Assembly: GCA_011319805.1 (NCBI GenBank)
Contig: SJRY01000250.1
Span: 682,001-746,000 of the forward strand
Length of the DNA: 64,000 nucleotides
Origin: Macrocybe gigantea
Lineage: Eukaryota > Basidiomycota > Agaricomycetes > Agaricales > Callistosporiaceae
Direction: 5' to 3'
Shown: one piece after another, positions 1 through 10,420 of the stretch
Position numbering within the stretch: the first letter of the stretch is position 1
Layout of the letters: each line of letters begins with the position of its first letter
The notes under the pieces: generated by a model
Told to the model about the DNA's origin: nothing
The model's input: the letters and a program-made list of their open reading frames with translations, nothing else
Databases searched by the model: none
Program-made: the position numbers and the translations under genes

Positions 1-71
1 GTTAAGTAGGCCCTCAAACACCACGGTATCGGCTTTCGTGTTTTCTCCCTTAGAGCTGCACCGTCCTTCCG

Positions 72-2478
72 ATGTCGCTCATCCACAACGAGAGGGAGGA
101 TTATATTACCACAACGTCTGGCGCCGCTGTACATACTGGCCATCCCCAACCCATGCAGCGCACGTCCTCCGAGTCCTTCTCTAGGGAAAAGACTCGATCA
201 GATAGCGGAGCCATCCACGTTGCAGACCCAGACCCAGAGTACTTTGCTGCGAAAGAGGAAGAGGAGATTGACCATGAGAAGGCAGTATGGCATGCCTTCT
301 ATCTCAATTACCGTCCATACGTCCTCACAGGCGTCGCATTGGCTATCTTGGGCTGGTGGATCAGTGCAACAGTTTTGGAGGCTACCAGGCATCGATGGCA
401 TGTAGTTCTTCTTTCCGACCTTCTGCAAATTGTTCACGAACCCTAAAGGATAGTGCAAACAATTTTTGCCTGGGCATTCATTTTGTGAGCTTTTTGCCTC
501 AACAGTTGCCCTATGGCTTATTTTTCTTTCATGACCATGCACTCAAGTATCATAGCTTTCCGGTTCATACCTAATTCTGTAGTCACACGACCAGTCGGCG
601 CTGTTTGGGGACCACTGGTTCAAGAGCCATGGTACCGCATGCCTTATAACTTGAGGCTTACGATTGGATGGTTATGTCTTCTGGGTATTGCATTTGGTTC
701 TGCGTTCGGCTTCAAACTGCAAGAGGTTCGAGTCACTTACCCCTACTCACGGGCTCTCTGAATGCTTATTTCTGGACACAGGGAACGACGTACGGCGACA
801 GGGCTATCTCCGTGCTTGGGCTCGCCGTTTTTCAGTTTTGCTTCTGGCTCACATCATCAAACCGCAAGGAGATCCCATGGTAATGAAATCGTAAATAAAG
901 AATGATTAGGGCACGCTGACGAGCTGTTTATAGGCCCACCGTCATTGTTGGATTATTTTTGCAACAAGCCATTGCGCTCTTCGTTTTGAAGACCGATGCT
1001 GGCTTTTCCATTTTTAAATGGATAGCGACTCTTGCGGGCGATTTCCTTAATGAAGCCACTTCCGGGGCAAGTTTTTTCTTCGACACCGAGACTATCGCAA
1101 AACATTGGTTCTTTGTCAACACCGTGCGCTTGCTTATTATCTGTTCAGCTTTGATACCGCCTTACGTGGCCGTAGCTTTCCTCCATCATCTTCTTCATAG
1201 CGTGTGTCCAAATGATGTATTATCTTGGTGTCATGCAATGGATCATCAAGAACTTGTGCGTACCCGTCACATTCAACGGTGCTGGAAACAGCAAGCTCAC
1301 ACCGTTGACCAAGCGCTTGGTTCTTTTTTAAACTTATGAATGTGTCGGGCGCGGAAGCAGTAGTAGCGGCCGCTTCGCCTTGGATTGGACAAGGTGTCGT
1401 GCACCCGTTTCATAGTGGCAAAACACTAACTATTGAGAAGGTGAATCCGCGTGTCTTGTGCGTCCTTACGTTGATCGTACGCCATTGTCCCTTCGCCACG
1501 TTTCGACGCGCTGACCCCTGTTTGCATAGTCATGACCGAGTCCGAACTTCGTGAGTGTACAATGAACAGACTTCTCGCTCGGCATCGAACTTTGTTTTGA
1601 AGACGTCACCATGACTTCTGGCTTTTCAACAATCGCGGGATCCGTCCTTGCGGCTTACATCAACCTCGGCGTTCCTGCTCAAAATTTGGTCACCTCTTCT
1701 GTCATGAGCATACCTGCATCGATTGCGATCAGCAAGATGCGGCTTCCGGAGACGGAAGAACCTGTCACGCGAGGGCACGTTACTGTGGATCGAGGAGAAA
1801 GCAAAGCAAAGGCTCCCGTAAGACTGGCCCTGTCCTATCGTCCTATTCATTTTACTCACTTTATCTAGGCAAACGCTCTTCATGCATTCAGTCAGGGTGC
1901 CGTTTTTGGTCTTATCGTCGCGGGTCAAATCCTGTGAGTCAGTCGTGCGATTTAAATGGTTCCAATACTCATGGAGTGCCATAGGACCAATGTATTGACT
2001 GTACTGGCACTGGTCGCCACGTCAGTCATTCCTTGTCATCCCACAGATGCATCTTACACACATGATCGTCTAGTATAAATGGCCTTCTCACCTGGATCGG
2101 ACGCGGTTTCGGCATTCACCATCTCACGCTGGAGCTCATAATTGGATATATATTCTATCCAGTCACATTTTTCTTGAGCGTTCCTCGGGAGAAATCCTTC
2201 GAGTTTCACAACTCTTTGCAACAAAACTTGTGGCAAATGAATTTGCAGCTTACCTCGACCTTCAAGCAATCCAGAAAAATGGTGTTCCACTATCCCCCAG
2301 AGCTTACACCATTGCATCTTACGGGCTGTGCGGATTTGCGAACCTCGGTTCACTCGGAATTCAGATCGGTGTCCTTAGCGCCTTAGCACCCTCTAGAGGC
2401 AAAATTATCGCTCGGATCGCGCTCTCGGCCATGATTTGCGGCTTTCTATCCACCCTTCAGACTGCCGGCATAGTGTAA
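72..2478 (+). CDS. Concentrative nucleoside transporter (CNT/SLC28 family)
   Basis: Predicted plasma-membrane symporter that imports nucleosides driven by a cation gradient. Exons joined by hand give a polar N-terminus of about 95 residues, then membrane segments and the hallmark CNT blocks: [35 protein letters not shown], the [19 protein letters not shown] signature, [17 protein letters not shown], and near the C-terminus [10 protein letters not shown] and [13 protein letters not shown]. About a dozen introns of 50-60 bases. Intron 1 appears to use a GC donor (398-448), because only that joins HRW to [10 protein letters not shown] in frame. The frame slips by one missing base near 2186-2192, just after FFLSVPR. 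The ATG at 72 is the first in frame. Baker's yeast lacks this family, while Candida and many basidiomycetes have it. Family assignment is firm; substrate preference is not visible. Confidence 0.9.
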
Positions 2479-2698
2479 GCATTTCTAATATCGCCGGAAA
2501 AACATCGCTGAGCACACGTGTAGGGGTATGCTCGTATGAGTATGGAGCAGGTGGCATGGTACATTCAAATATGTCTGCACGAAATCGGGTGTCGTGTTGC
2601 GTGGATATTTTGTAAAGCGACGACTTCGACGAAATAATACCACGAAAACAGGGGAAAAATATCATGAAAATCATGCAGAGTCGGATTCTTCGACCTTA

Positions 2699-4162
2699 TC
2701 AAACTTTGAGGGCCTTAATTGTCTTTCCAGAAGCGATGGCCAGCCATTCTCCGGGGAGAGTTGAATGGCCATTATTCATTGTCATTCCTTGTATTACGGG
2801 TGACCACGCCAAGTTGGTGACTTGACTTGGAGCAGTATATGCCATGACAGGCTCCGTGATGACTTTCTTCTTCGCGTCTGGCCGTGGGGAATTCAGCCGG
2901 GCACTGGCGCTCCGTGGTGACGAAGATGATTGCACGTAGGCTGCAAGATCCCACAGAAGCACCTGGCAGTCATCGCCTAGCAATGTCTGTTGTATCAACG
3001 TAGCAAGTGAAGGCAAAACGTGGCACACCTGCAGAAGCCAATAACGGGTGCTCTCCTCGAGCCCATCCCAATGCATTAATGGAAGCATGGTGACCCCTCA
3101 GCTCCATCACCGGCTGGCCTGGACTGCGCATGTCCAGGATTTGCACGTCGGATCCGTCCATGTGAAAGGTAGACATATAGTTGGAATCAATCGGGTTGAA
3201 GGAGATTCGTAGCAACGGAGAAGTCGGAGGTCGCACGGAAATGGAGGGTGAGCCAGATGGTGGTGGAACGTTTTTGGGGGCTGGAGTTTCATATAATATC
3301 GTCGAATGTTCCAAACTCCGTAGATCGAATGCCCTCAAGCTCCCATCGGCGCCCACAGATACGAAAATGTCGGTGGATCCTGGCAACCAAGCGACGTCGT
3401 AGACTTCGCGATCATGAGCGATTAGTTGTGTAACGGCAGTCGATGCATCAATGTTCCAAACGGTGCACGTCGTGTCAATCGAGGACGTCACGATCATGTT
3501 GGGTGTTCGTTCGTTCCAGGAAAAACTGGTAAGGGGCGCACCCGTCGACTGTGTTTGCACTTTCGACTGCTGTATCATCAGTTGTAAGAGAATTCAACAT
3601 CATGTTAAACCAGACGGTCAGAGGAGCCTGCTCACCCCGGATAATGCCAATTTGAGTGTTAGACTGTGTCCTCCTGACCCCCCAGTCGACTGTCGCCCAA
3701 CATAGCTTGAAACGGAGGAGACGGTGTCACAGCTGTATTGGTACACTCGTAGAGCGTCTGACGTGGTCGCAAGCAGTTCTGTGTCCGGCGGGTTTGGAAC
3801 GGCCCAAGTGCGACCTGGCGGAGATACAGGCTGCCACTGCAGACTTGTCGCTGGGTATCCGTGATGGACCTCGCATAGAGTGACGAAGTCAGGGTAGTCG
3901 GAATAGTCGTCTTCGACGAGGACCCGCTCGTCTTGGAGGCCGATCACGGCAATGCGATTGGAGAAGTTCTCAGCGAAAGAGGCGATGCCTATGCGAAAGG
4001 CAGAGCGAGGGCGTTGCGAGCTAGGGGTAGCTGACCTGCACCAATCCAAACTGTGGACAGGCCCTTCCGAAACAGGACAAAAATCAGTGACTCTGGAGGC
4101 GACATCGACTTGTCGAGGATCTCACATGGCGCCTCGTAATGGAGGACGGTCGTTTGAGACAT
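2699..4162 (-). CDS. WD40 protein, DCAF7/LWD1/TTG1 type
   Basis: WD-repeat scaffold orthologous to human DCAF7 (HAN11) and plant LWD1/TTG1, which bridges kinases and CUL4-DDB1 to substrates. Four exons give about 420 residues. Diagnostic stretches are MIVTSSIDTTCTVWNID, QLIAHDREVYDVAWLPG, VSVGADGSLRAFDLRSLEHS, the DMRSPGQPVMELRGHHAS repeat and a C-terminal block where DCAF7 has its LAYTAEGEINNVQW-like segment (here MAYTAPSQVTNLAWSP). The short first exon (MSQTTVLHYEAP) is joined across intron 4064-4125. Compared with DCAF7 there is a Ser/Pro-rich insert before the last repeat. It lies only 90 bases downstream of the transporter gene on the same strand. Frame is intact. Confidence 0.88.
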
Positions 4163-4252
4163 AGAAAGAGTCCGTTGTAAGATAGGATATCGTGGTTATT
4201 GATTAAGATTAAAGACGAGGACAATAAGATCGTAGTTACTCGAACAAGCACA

Positions 4253-7095
4253 TCACACACCCCCGCAATACAGCTCATCTTCAACCGCTGCTTGATAGTC
4301 GTACAGCGGCGGAAGGTCTACGACCTTCCTGCGTAACACATATTTCTTGAACATGTTGGAAAAGTTCTTGAACTGATATGTAGCATGAATGTGGGTAGAT
4401 ATGCTGAACACTGTAATTGCAAATGTCAACGTGTGTTACTCCCTCAGGCAGTGACATTGTGAACCTTGGTCGAGTTCCTCCAGTGAAAGCGCCTTTGTTT
4501 CCGGAACAAAGAATAGCACCGCTATAAATCCTACAATGCTGTTTGTCGAATATTACTTATGTGCCATTTCGTGCCGAAACAAAACCTTACTTCCACGCCG
4601 CATACCAACCGAATGCGCCTAGTGAGTTGTAAAGGTCCTGAGCATCGATTTTTAGCGATATACAACATACCTTGAGGTTTGAATGCACCCAGGAGCCGAG
4701 GAAAGGTGATAGATATTAGAAAGTTACTGCGCCGAGGTTTATCAGTATAGCCACCGTGCAAAGATAAGATATATTGCTCAACAAGAACCACAGCGTTGCG
4801 GTAGCTGCACTCATTCCTGCCCATGAAATGTTTACATCCCGCATAGGTGAAATGCAAATCGAGTCATACCAATGTCACGAACACGAAGGGGGAAGGCTTC
4901 AGCGGAATACTAGGCCTCCCAATGAGTAGCCTCGTGGTATATCAAATTGGTGAACTCACTGTGAAAGGCACCGGCCCTTGGCCGGTAGAGTATGCCATAC
5001 CGAAGAGGTATATTCCGAGAGCTATAACCGCGATGTGGGCCGTGCTCTCAAATGGTATCCAGCTAATCAAGCAAGGTTGAGCAATGAGATGAAATGCCAC
5101 GATGCTCCACCCGGCTTACAATGCAAACCCCGTCATGAGCAAGAAGATGGCCATCAGAGGGAGGGCGCATAGTAGAAGGTTCCGTCGTCCGAAAGTATCT
5201 ATCGTGTAGATTGCGGGAAAGGTGAAGAGAAAATTGATTGCTCCGAAGCCGAAAGACGCAAATAATGCTTGGACGCGGGTGAAATTCGCTTCTATGAATA
5301 TATTGGACTGAAAGAAATTGAGCGCATTAAAATAAACAAACTGTGCTTTCTCAGGATGAAAGAACTTACCGAATAATAAGCGATCACGTTCACGCCGCAA
5401 CTGAATCAATGGCTTGAACCAGGCCATCAAGGAGAGCCACAGCCAGCGAAGCACGTACAACTGTTGCCTGTGTGTTTTTTTTTGTGAGGAAAAAAAATGA
5501 ATGCAAGTCCAGCAGCGCAAAAATGGGAAAATCCGTACATAAACATAACGATAAACGAAGCTAATGTCGCACGACGGTTCCGAGGAATTTTAAAGAGTTC
5601 AAAGAAACGGTTTTTGTCCTTGTGAATGGCCTTCTCTACTTCAAGAAGGGCATGCATGTCTATGGATGTCGGAATTGTCAGCTGTAAGCGAGACTTGAGC
5701 AAAACAGACCAACTGACAATAAAGGTCGCGTGCCGCTTGAAGAGGAGAGTTGCGGAGACGTGACAAAGACTCAAACGCCTTATCGTATTGCCCTCTGGAG
5801 ACATACCATCGAGGTGATTCGGGGCAGAGAAACACTTGAAACATGATGAGCAAGGCTGGAATGCCAGCCTAAGAAAAAAAGTATGAAGTCGAGATTAAAC
5901 CCAGGGGACCCTGCAACATACGCTGCTGAGCATCAACCGCCAGTTGAGTCCTCGGACATGAGGTCTGTCGGGGACCTTGAAAAATATCAGGTCGGAAACG
6001 AACCCGAGCATAATACCAAATGCAGTCCAGGTTTGCCTAGTTATTTTTAATTCGAACTCGGCTAGAAAACGAAAATGCTGCGATTACTGACCACATCGTC
6101 ACGAGCGCCCCTCGAATGGCCGGTGGTGCACCTAGAATGGCTGAGCCAACGAAGGTGTGCAATTCACTGAAAATGCTCGTACATTCTGCCGCATACACAG
6201 GGACTGTGGAACTCTTGGGACCGATGCCAAAACCCAAAACGAACCGTGCGACAAAAAGGTGCGGCCAAGAATTGGTCAAGCCTTGCCATATGCAGGTCAC
6301 GAAGGAGAGCGTGGCCGCAATGAAAATTGTGCCTCGACGACCAAAAGCCCTGTTTAACTGAAACGAATATATAATTGCCTGGTTAGGCCAGACGAAAAGG
6401 CGGCAAAACCGACCGGGTCAGTCAACCAACAGCCCAGAAAAGCACAGCATAACTGGTTCAATTTGGAGTGTTACGGCAAGCAGAAGGAAAGTTGAAACAC
6501 CCACATAAGGCGCCGAGTTGACAAGGCCGAGTAGCCATTGATTGCGATTCGTATCACCTTCATTGGGGTCTATTCCGAATTGTTGGGCAAAGAAAAGGTT
6601 AGCGCCGTTTATCACCGTTTCATCCATCTAAAAAAATCGTCGAGTACGAATGAGCTCAAATACGCAGATTAGATGTACGGACACCCTGGACGGCAGCGGC
6701 GACTAGACAGGGATTAGCGGTTGCCACCATATGGAAACGAACACCATGCCTGAGCAAAGGATAACGAGATAATATAACATCTTTGGATGCTTCCATTTGT
6801 TGGAAAGTTCCTGGCGGAGGATGCTCTTCTCCGTTTGCGTCAGGAAGGGCAGGTCTTCGAAGCTGGTTGGGTTTTGCGCCAGAACTGCGCCTTTCTGAAA
6901 AAGCTCAGAGAGATGACCCAAGCCGTGGAATTGCGCAAACTTCTCCCCATCGCACATGAGCTTGTGGTGCGACAGCCCATCCAAGGGATTAGCGAGAGCA
7001 GTATTGGCATTCGCCTGTTCAACAACGGGACTCGAAGAATGTTGATCACGTTCAATGCAACGCGGGCCAGCATCGAGAATACCGGAGGCAGACAT
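4253..7095 (-). CDS. MFS sugar/polyol transporter (sugar porter family)
   Basis: Twelve-helix sugar porter of the fungal clade often annotated as myo-inositol/sugar:H+ symporter. About 18 short introns; joined exons give roughly 600 residues. Motifs in order: an N-terminal cytosolic stretch ending GAVLAQNPTSFEDLPFL, then AAAVQGMDETVINGAN in helix 1, NRAFGRRGTIFIAA (loop 2-3), RFVLGFGIGPKSSTVPVYAA, ESPRWYVSRGQYDKA (PESPR motif), MQQFCGVNVIAYYSSNIF in helix 7, DTFGRRNLLL, AFPLRVRDIGM, and PETKALSLEELDQVFS near the C-terminus. The first intron seems to be GC-AG (6703-6749); it restores LCSVAAAVQGMDET. Frame is intact throughout, which contrasts with several neighbours. Substrate cannot be read from sequence. 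Confidence 0.9.
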
Positions 7096-7763
7096 GAGAG
7101 GATGGGTTAGGGGCAGGATACTCCCGGCTGAGAGCCATACTTCCTTTTATCTTTTATTTCAGCCCTTGCGAAATTGTGTATATGGCGGAGGCGAACATCG
7201 TCCACAAGTGGTCGGACCAGACAAATGTACTGGTATTACGTCATTCACACAGAACTTGGACTTTATAATCTCGTTACTGCGCAAAACCAGCATCCATACA
7301 GCATACGTACACGAAACAGCGGCAATCAAGGCATTGACATTTTCTGTAGCAAACATCGCACACACTATTTATGTCTTGTCGTTTTTAGGTCGATCGAGCC
7401 GAGTAACAAATTGTCGAACGCGCCGAGAAGAGATTGGCCATATGACATCGGTCGATTAGTTAGTTGGAGGGTGGTTGGAGGCGGTAAAGGAGGGGGGGAG
7501 GCGATGTCGAAGAGGCGAGGCCGGAATGGGGGATAGGGGAAAAGACGAAGAACAGCAAATTAGTGCAAATAAATAAAATGAGAAAGAGAGAAGTCAGTTC
7601 AAGAGTTAGAGTCCTGGAAGTAGTTGTGCAAGTTAGTCCATTTCAACCATTGAGATAGCGCCACATTGTTCGCAAAAGCTCCACATGGTTCGTTGGCCAT
7701 TAAGTCCCGAAGCGCAAGCCATTCGGAGTTTCGGAATTTGAGAGCAGTTTGTACTACTCCAAT
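7096..7763. other. Intergenic: upstream region of the sugar transporter
   Basis: Gap of about 670 bases between two minus-strand genes. It must hold the promoter of the sugar transporter and the 3' end of the next gene. A purine-rich, G-heavy stretch lies at about 7465-7535. I see no convincing TATA box, coding exon or RNA gene; short open frames here have no recognisable protein character. Confidence 0.5.
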
Positions 7764-8327
7764 TCAATTACAGCACAAAGAAGCAAGAATGCATTTCAGC
7801 TGAACTTTCAATGTTGCAAAGTTTGAGCAGAACGAATATACCCACCCGTGATGAGTGAATGAGCTTGAAGGCTGGAGAAGACCGACAGATGAACAGCTAC
7901 GAGACCGAGCGGCATAGTAGGCATAGTTGTGAGAATTGGTGTCCACGGAACCTGTGGAGTCAAAAAAGGGCCTGGGATCGAGGCTGAACGACGGGTATAC
8001 AGCTTTGAGACAGATCACTATCTGGATTGTCTTCAAAGACACGTGCACGTACGAGAACTTTCAATGGATGAGGTCGACTCGTTCGAGGAGGTAGTGCTGA
8101 CGTTGGAAGAGAGCCGAATGTGGTGAACATCAGAGAATAGGGGCTCAACATCACACATGAGTACATCGTCAGAGTCAAGATTCGGGAAGGGGATAAGCTT
8201 CAACTGTTTGCTGTTCTGCGGCGAGGATGGAACAGCTTTCGACAGAGGAATGACATAGAAGGGAAGTCGAACATACGGTGGACGACACTTCATCAGGGTC
8301 GACAACGAACTTTCTCTTGACGGCCAT
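7764..8327 (-). CDS. Small hypothetical protein
   Basis: Not recognised. Starting at ATG 8325-8327 the peptide begins MAVKRKFVVDPDEVSST, then an intron with a GTATGT donor joins to LKLIPFPNLDSDDVLMCDVEP, a Ser/Thr-rich stretch, a second intron (GTACGT donor) and a Tyr/Ser-rich tail containing NSHNYAYYAARSRS. The last exon is uncertain: with a third intron the protein stops at 7796, otherwise at 7764. The consistent splice sites and in-frame joins make it a plausible gene. It has no membrane segment or motif I can name. It shares a divergent promoter of about 135 bases with the gene at 8462. Confidence 0.5.
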
Positions 8328-8461
8328 GACGACAGACCAATCACTGTGAGTTACAGGATAGCAGCAGGAAGTGAGAAAAGAACACTTGAGGGGGGAGGAG
8401 GGATCTTATATGCCAAGTTGTTTTGCCTTGTTTGTCATAGCCGCTGGGAATTCTGGAAGGC
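8328..8461. promoter_or_regulatory. Short divergent promoter
   Basis: About 134 bases separate the start of the small minus-strand gene from the first ATG of the plus-strand Apq12-like gene. A TATA-like CTTATATGCC lies at about 8404-8413. Inferred from gene orientation only. Confidence 0.4.
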
Positions 8462-9268
8462 ATGCCGCAGATGCCGGAGTTACTCCGATTTCCTGTTTTA
8501 CTTGTGACGTCACGCTCGTCACATGCCATGGCACTTTCCAACGTCCTTGAGCCACTCTTGGCCTACCTCTCTCGCACTCTCCCTCCACCGGTGTATTCTA
8601 TCCTCATAGATGTCGTCTCGCACGTCCTGGCCCTTATTTCTGCAATTTATACCCTTACATCCGCTTTGGTTACCACCGATCCATCGCATTGGGATCTCCA
8701 AACCATTCTACCACCTTTTATTGCCGCTTTCACCGCATATCTCGCCATAATCAGCATATACAGGACGACGTCTTGGATGATTCGCACTAGCATTTGGTTT
8801 ATCAAATGGGGAGCTCTGTTGGCCGTACTAATGGCGTTTCTTGGTTGGTGCATTGGAACCGCAAGAAACGCTGACGTGGGGAATTACGGGGCTACCTCTC
8901 AAATTGGAAACATGTTGCTTGAACTTCTTAACGTCCAGCACACACAGAAGAACCGCGATACGCATTTGCAAGGTTCTCGACAATCATCAAAGACGAGACC
9001 CAGAGCCTCAGACTCATTCCAAGCGCATGCAGATCGGAGGAATCGTCATCAAGCTGGCGACAAGAATACAGACGCTCAAGAAATCATCGGCAACATTGCG
9101 AGCTCGTTTAGCAAGGCGATGTATCAAGATGGCTGGCTGGGCCTTTTCACGTGGCTTTCGGATGACCGTGCTGGTGATGATGAATCTTCAAGAAGTGCAG
9201 AGCATGTAACACAGCTATCTGGAGGCCAGAAGGCAAGGAGTAAAGCCGGACATTCGCGTTCTAGATAG
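8462..9268 (+). CDS. Apq12-like nuclear envelope/ER membrane protein
   Basis: Single-exon gene, 268 residues. Two or three hydrophobic segments cover residues 40-135 (LIDVVSHVLALISAIYTL; LPPFIAAFTAYLAIISIY; IKWGALLAVLMAFLGW). The pattern, two helices separated by a short arginine-containing loop and ending KWGALLAVLMAFLGW, resembles the fungal Apq12 family (nuclear pore assembly and mRNA export, lipid homeostasis of the nuclear envelope). The C-terminal half is polar, basic and Ser-rich. An alternative start at 8528 (MALSNVLEPLLAYL) is closer to the first helix and may be the real one. Its 3' end faces MPC2. Assignment is moderate; it could be another small ER membrane protein. Confidence 0.6.
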   Translation: MPQMPELLRFPVLLVTSRSSHAMALSNVLEPLLAYLSRTLPPPVYSILIDVVSHVLALISAIYTLTSALVTTDPSHWDLQTILPPFIAAFTAYLAIISIYRTTSWMIRTSIWFIKWGALLAVLMAFLGWCIGTARNADVGNYGATSQIGNMLLELLNVQHTQKNRDTHLQGSRQSSKTRPRASDSFQAHADRRNRHQAGDKNTDAQEIIGNIASSFSKAMYQDGWLGLFTWLSDDRAGDDESSRSAEHVTQLSGGQKARSKAGHSRSR

Positions 9269-9343
9269 GTACGGCCAACAACCAAGCAGTGCAAAGAAAA
9301 TCGGATATATTGACACACTACCGTAGCCAGAAATTCTACTGAA

Positions 9344-9910
9344 TTATGACGATTTTTCTGCTTCGGCTGTTGCTGCCTCGGGATGGGTCATGCGATAACT
9401 ATTGAAAAATGAAAACCAATTTGGAATGACACAAAAAATGATGCGTACTGCGCTATGCGCCCTAGTTGAGAAAGGCCAGACAGACCAACAAAAAAATTGA
9501 CCTAGAGCCGTTTGAGCGAGACAAACGAAAATTCTGCTGTGCAACGTACAGCAGCAAGACTATAATTGACTGGCGTGATAACCAAGGAATATCGCACCCA
9601 GATGAAGCCAGTGGCAGCCAAGGCTATATATCCCTCAATCAATAAGGACGTTCCAAGTTTCGTGGCGGTTCAGGTACATACCCGTGTTCTGAGAAACGCT
9701 CAGTTTGTCAGCCGGCCGCGTCAGATCCTTTAAGCCAGCAGCTACAAGACACCATTTCATGAGCGGCGCCCAGAAGAACACCGTCTTCGGGCCTACGACG
9801 ATCGACTGATCAATGGAAAGAGGTCAACGAGGTCAGGCTATCGTACCCGCAGGATGGTTCATGAAAGCCTGGAATTTTGACGCTCCCGCTGACGTTGCGG
9901 CACCAGACAT
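9344..9910 (-). CDS. MPC2: Mitochondrial pyruvate carrier subunit, MPC2 type
   Basis: Inner-membrane subunit of the heterodimeric carrier that moves pyruvate into the mitochondrial matrix. Five exons give about 115 residues: MSGAATSAGASKFQAFMNHP, then GPKTVFFWAPLMKWCLVAAG, LKDLTRPADKLSVSQNTALA, TGFIWVRYSLVITPVNYSL, NFFVGLSGLSQLGRIAHYR and a short tail ending EAEKSS. The P-KT-FFWAP-MKW block and FIWVRYS--I-PVNY are diagnostic of MPC2. An in-frame upstream ATG at 10078 exists but would add a long non-conserved extension, so I chose 9910. Frame is intact. Confidence 0.93.
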
Positions 9911-10420
9911 TTTGGTGAGATGAGTGAGTAAGAATGAAGGCAAGCGTGTCCCGAGTGACAACACTCTTCGATTATGTAATATATACGATTCTCGTACAAG
10001 TTGCCGTAGAGTAACCGTTGGACGACATAATCTCCTATCATACAGAAACTTCGACGCTAGGCCTGACAATGCATCCAACGAATTGGAACCCGCACATGCG
10101 GCGTCTGCATGCTAACAGCCTAGTCTCGGCATCTCTTACAAATTTCATTTCGCTGATCATTCTGCAGCTGCGGCCCTTTTGTGTCTTGCTACTTGGAATC
10201 AGATAATCGTCACATCGCAGGGGATTCCCAGCACTATGGGTGAGAATGGAGTAAGGCTAGGATGCCATGACATTCAAGCTGATCTAGATCATATACCAGT
10301 ACAGGAGATCTCCCCATCACTATGGTATAAAAGGGTTCATCGATTGTGGTTGGTACCCCAACGTTTCATCTGACGTTCTTTTACTCTGCGATACACCTCC
10401 CGTGCCCAATTTTCTGACAT
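9911..10420. other. Divergent intergenic region, MPC2 / CBM-DM9 gene
   Basis: About 510 bases shared by two divergent genes. It contains a good TATA box for the plus-strand gene (listed separately). No exon or RNA gene is evident. Confidence 0.5.
10326..10332 (+). promoter_or_regulatory. TATA box of the CBM5/12-DM9 gene
   Basis: GGTATAAAAGGG sits about 90 bases before the ATG at 10421, a typical fungal distance. A classic TATA box is rare among the other genes here and suggests regulated rather than housekeeping expression. Confidence 0.6.
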
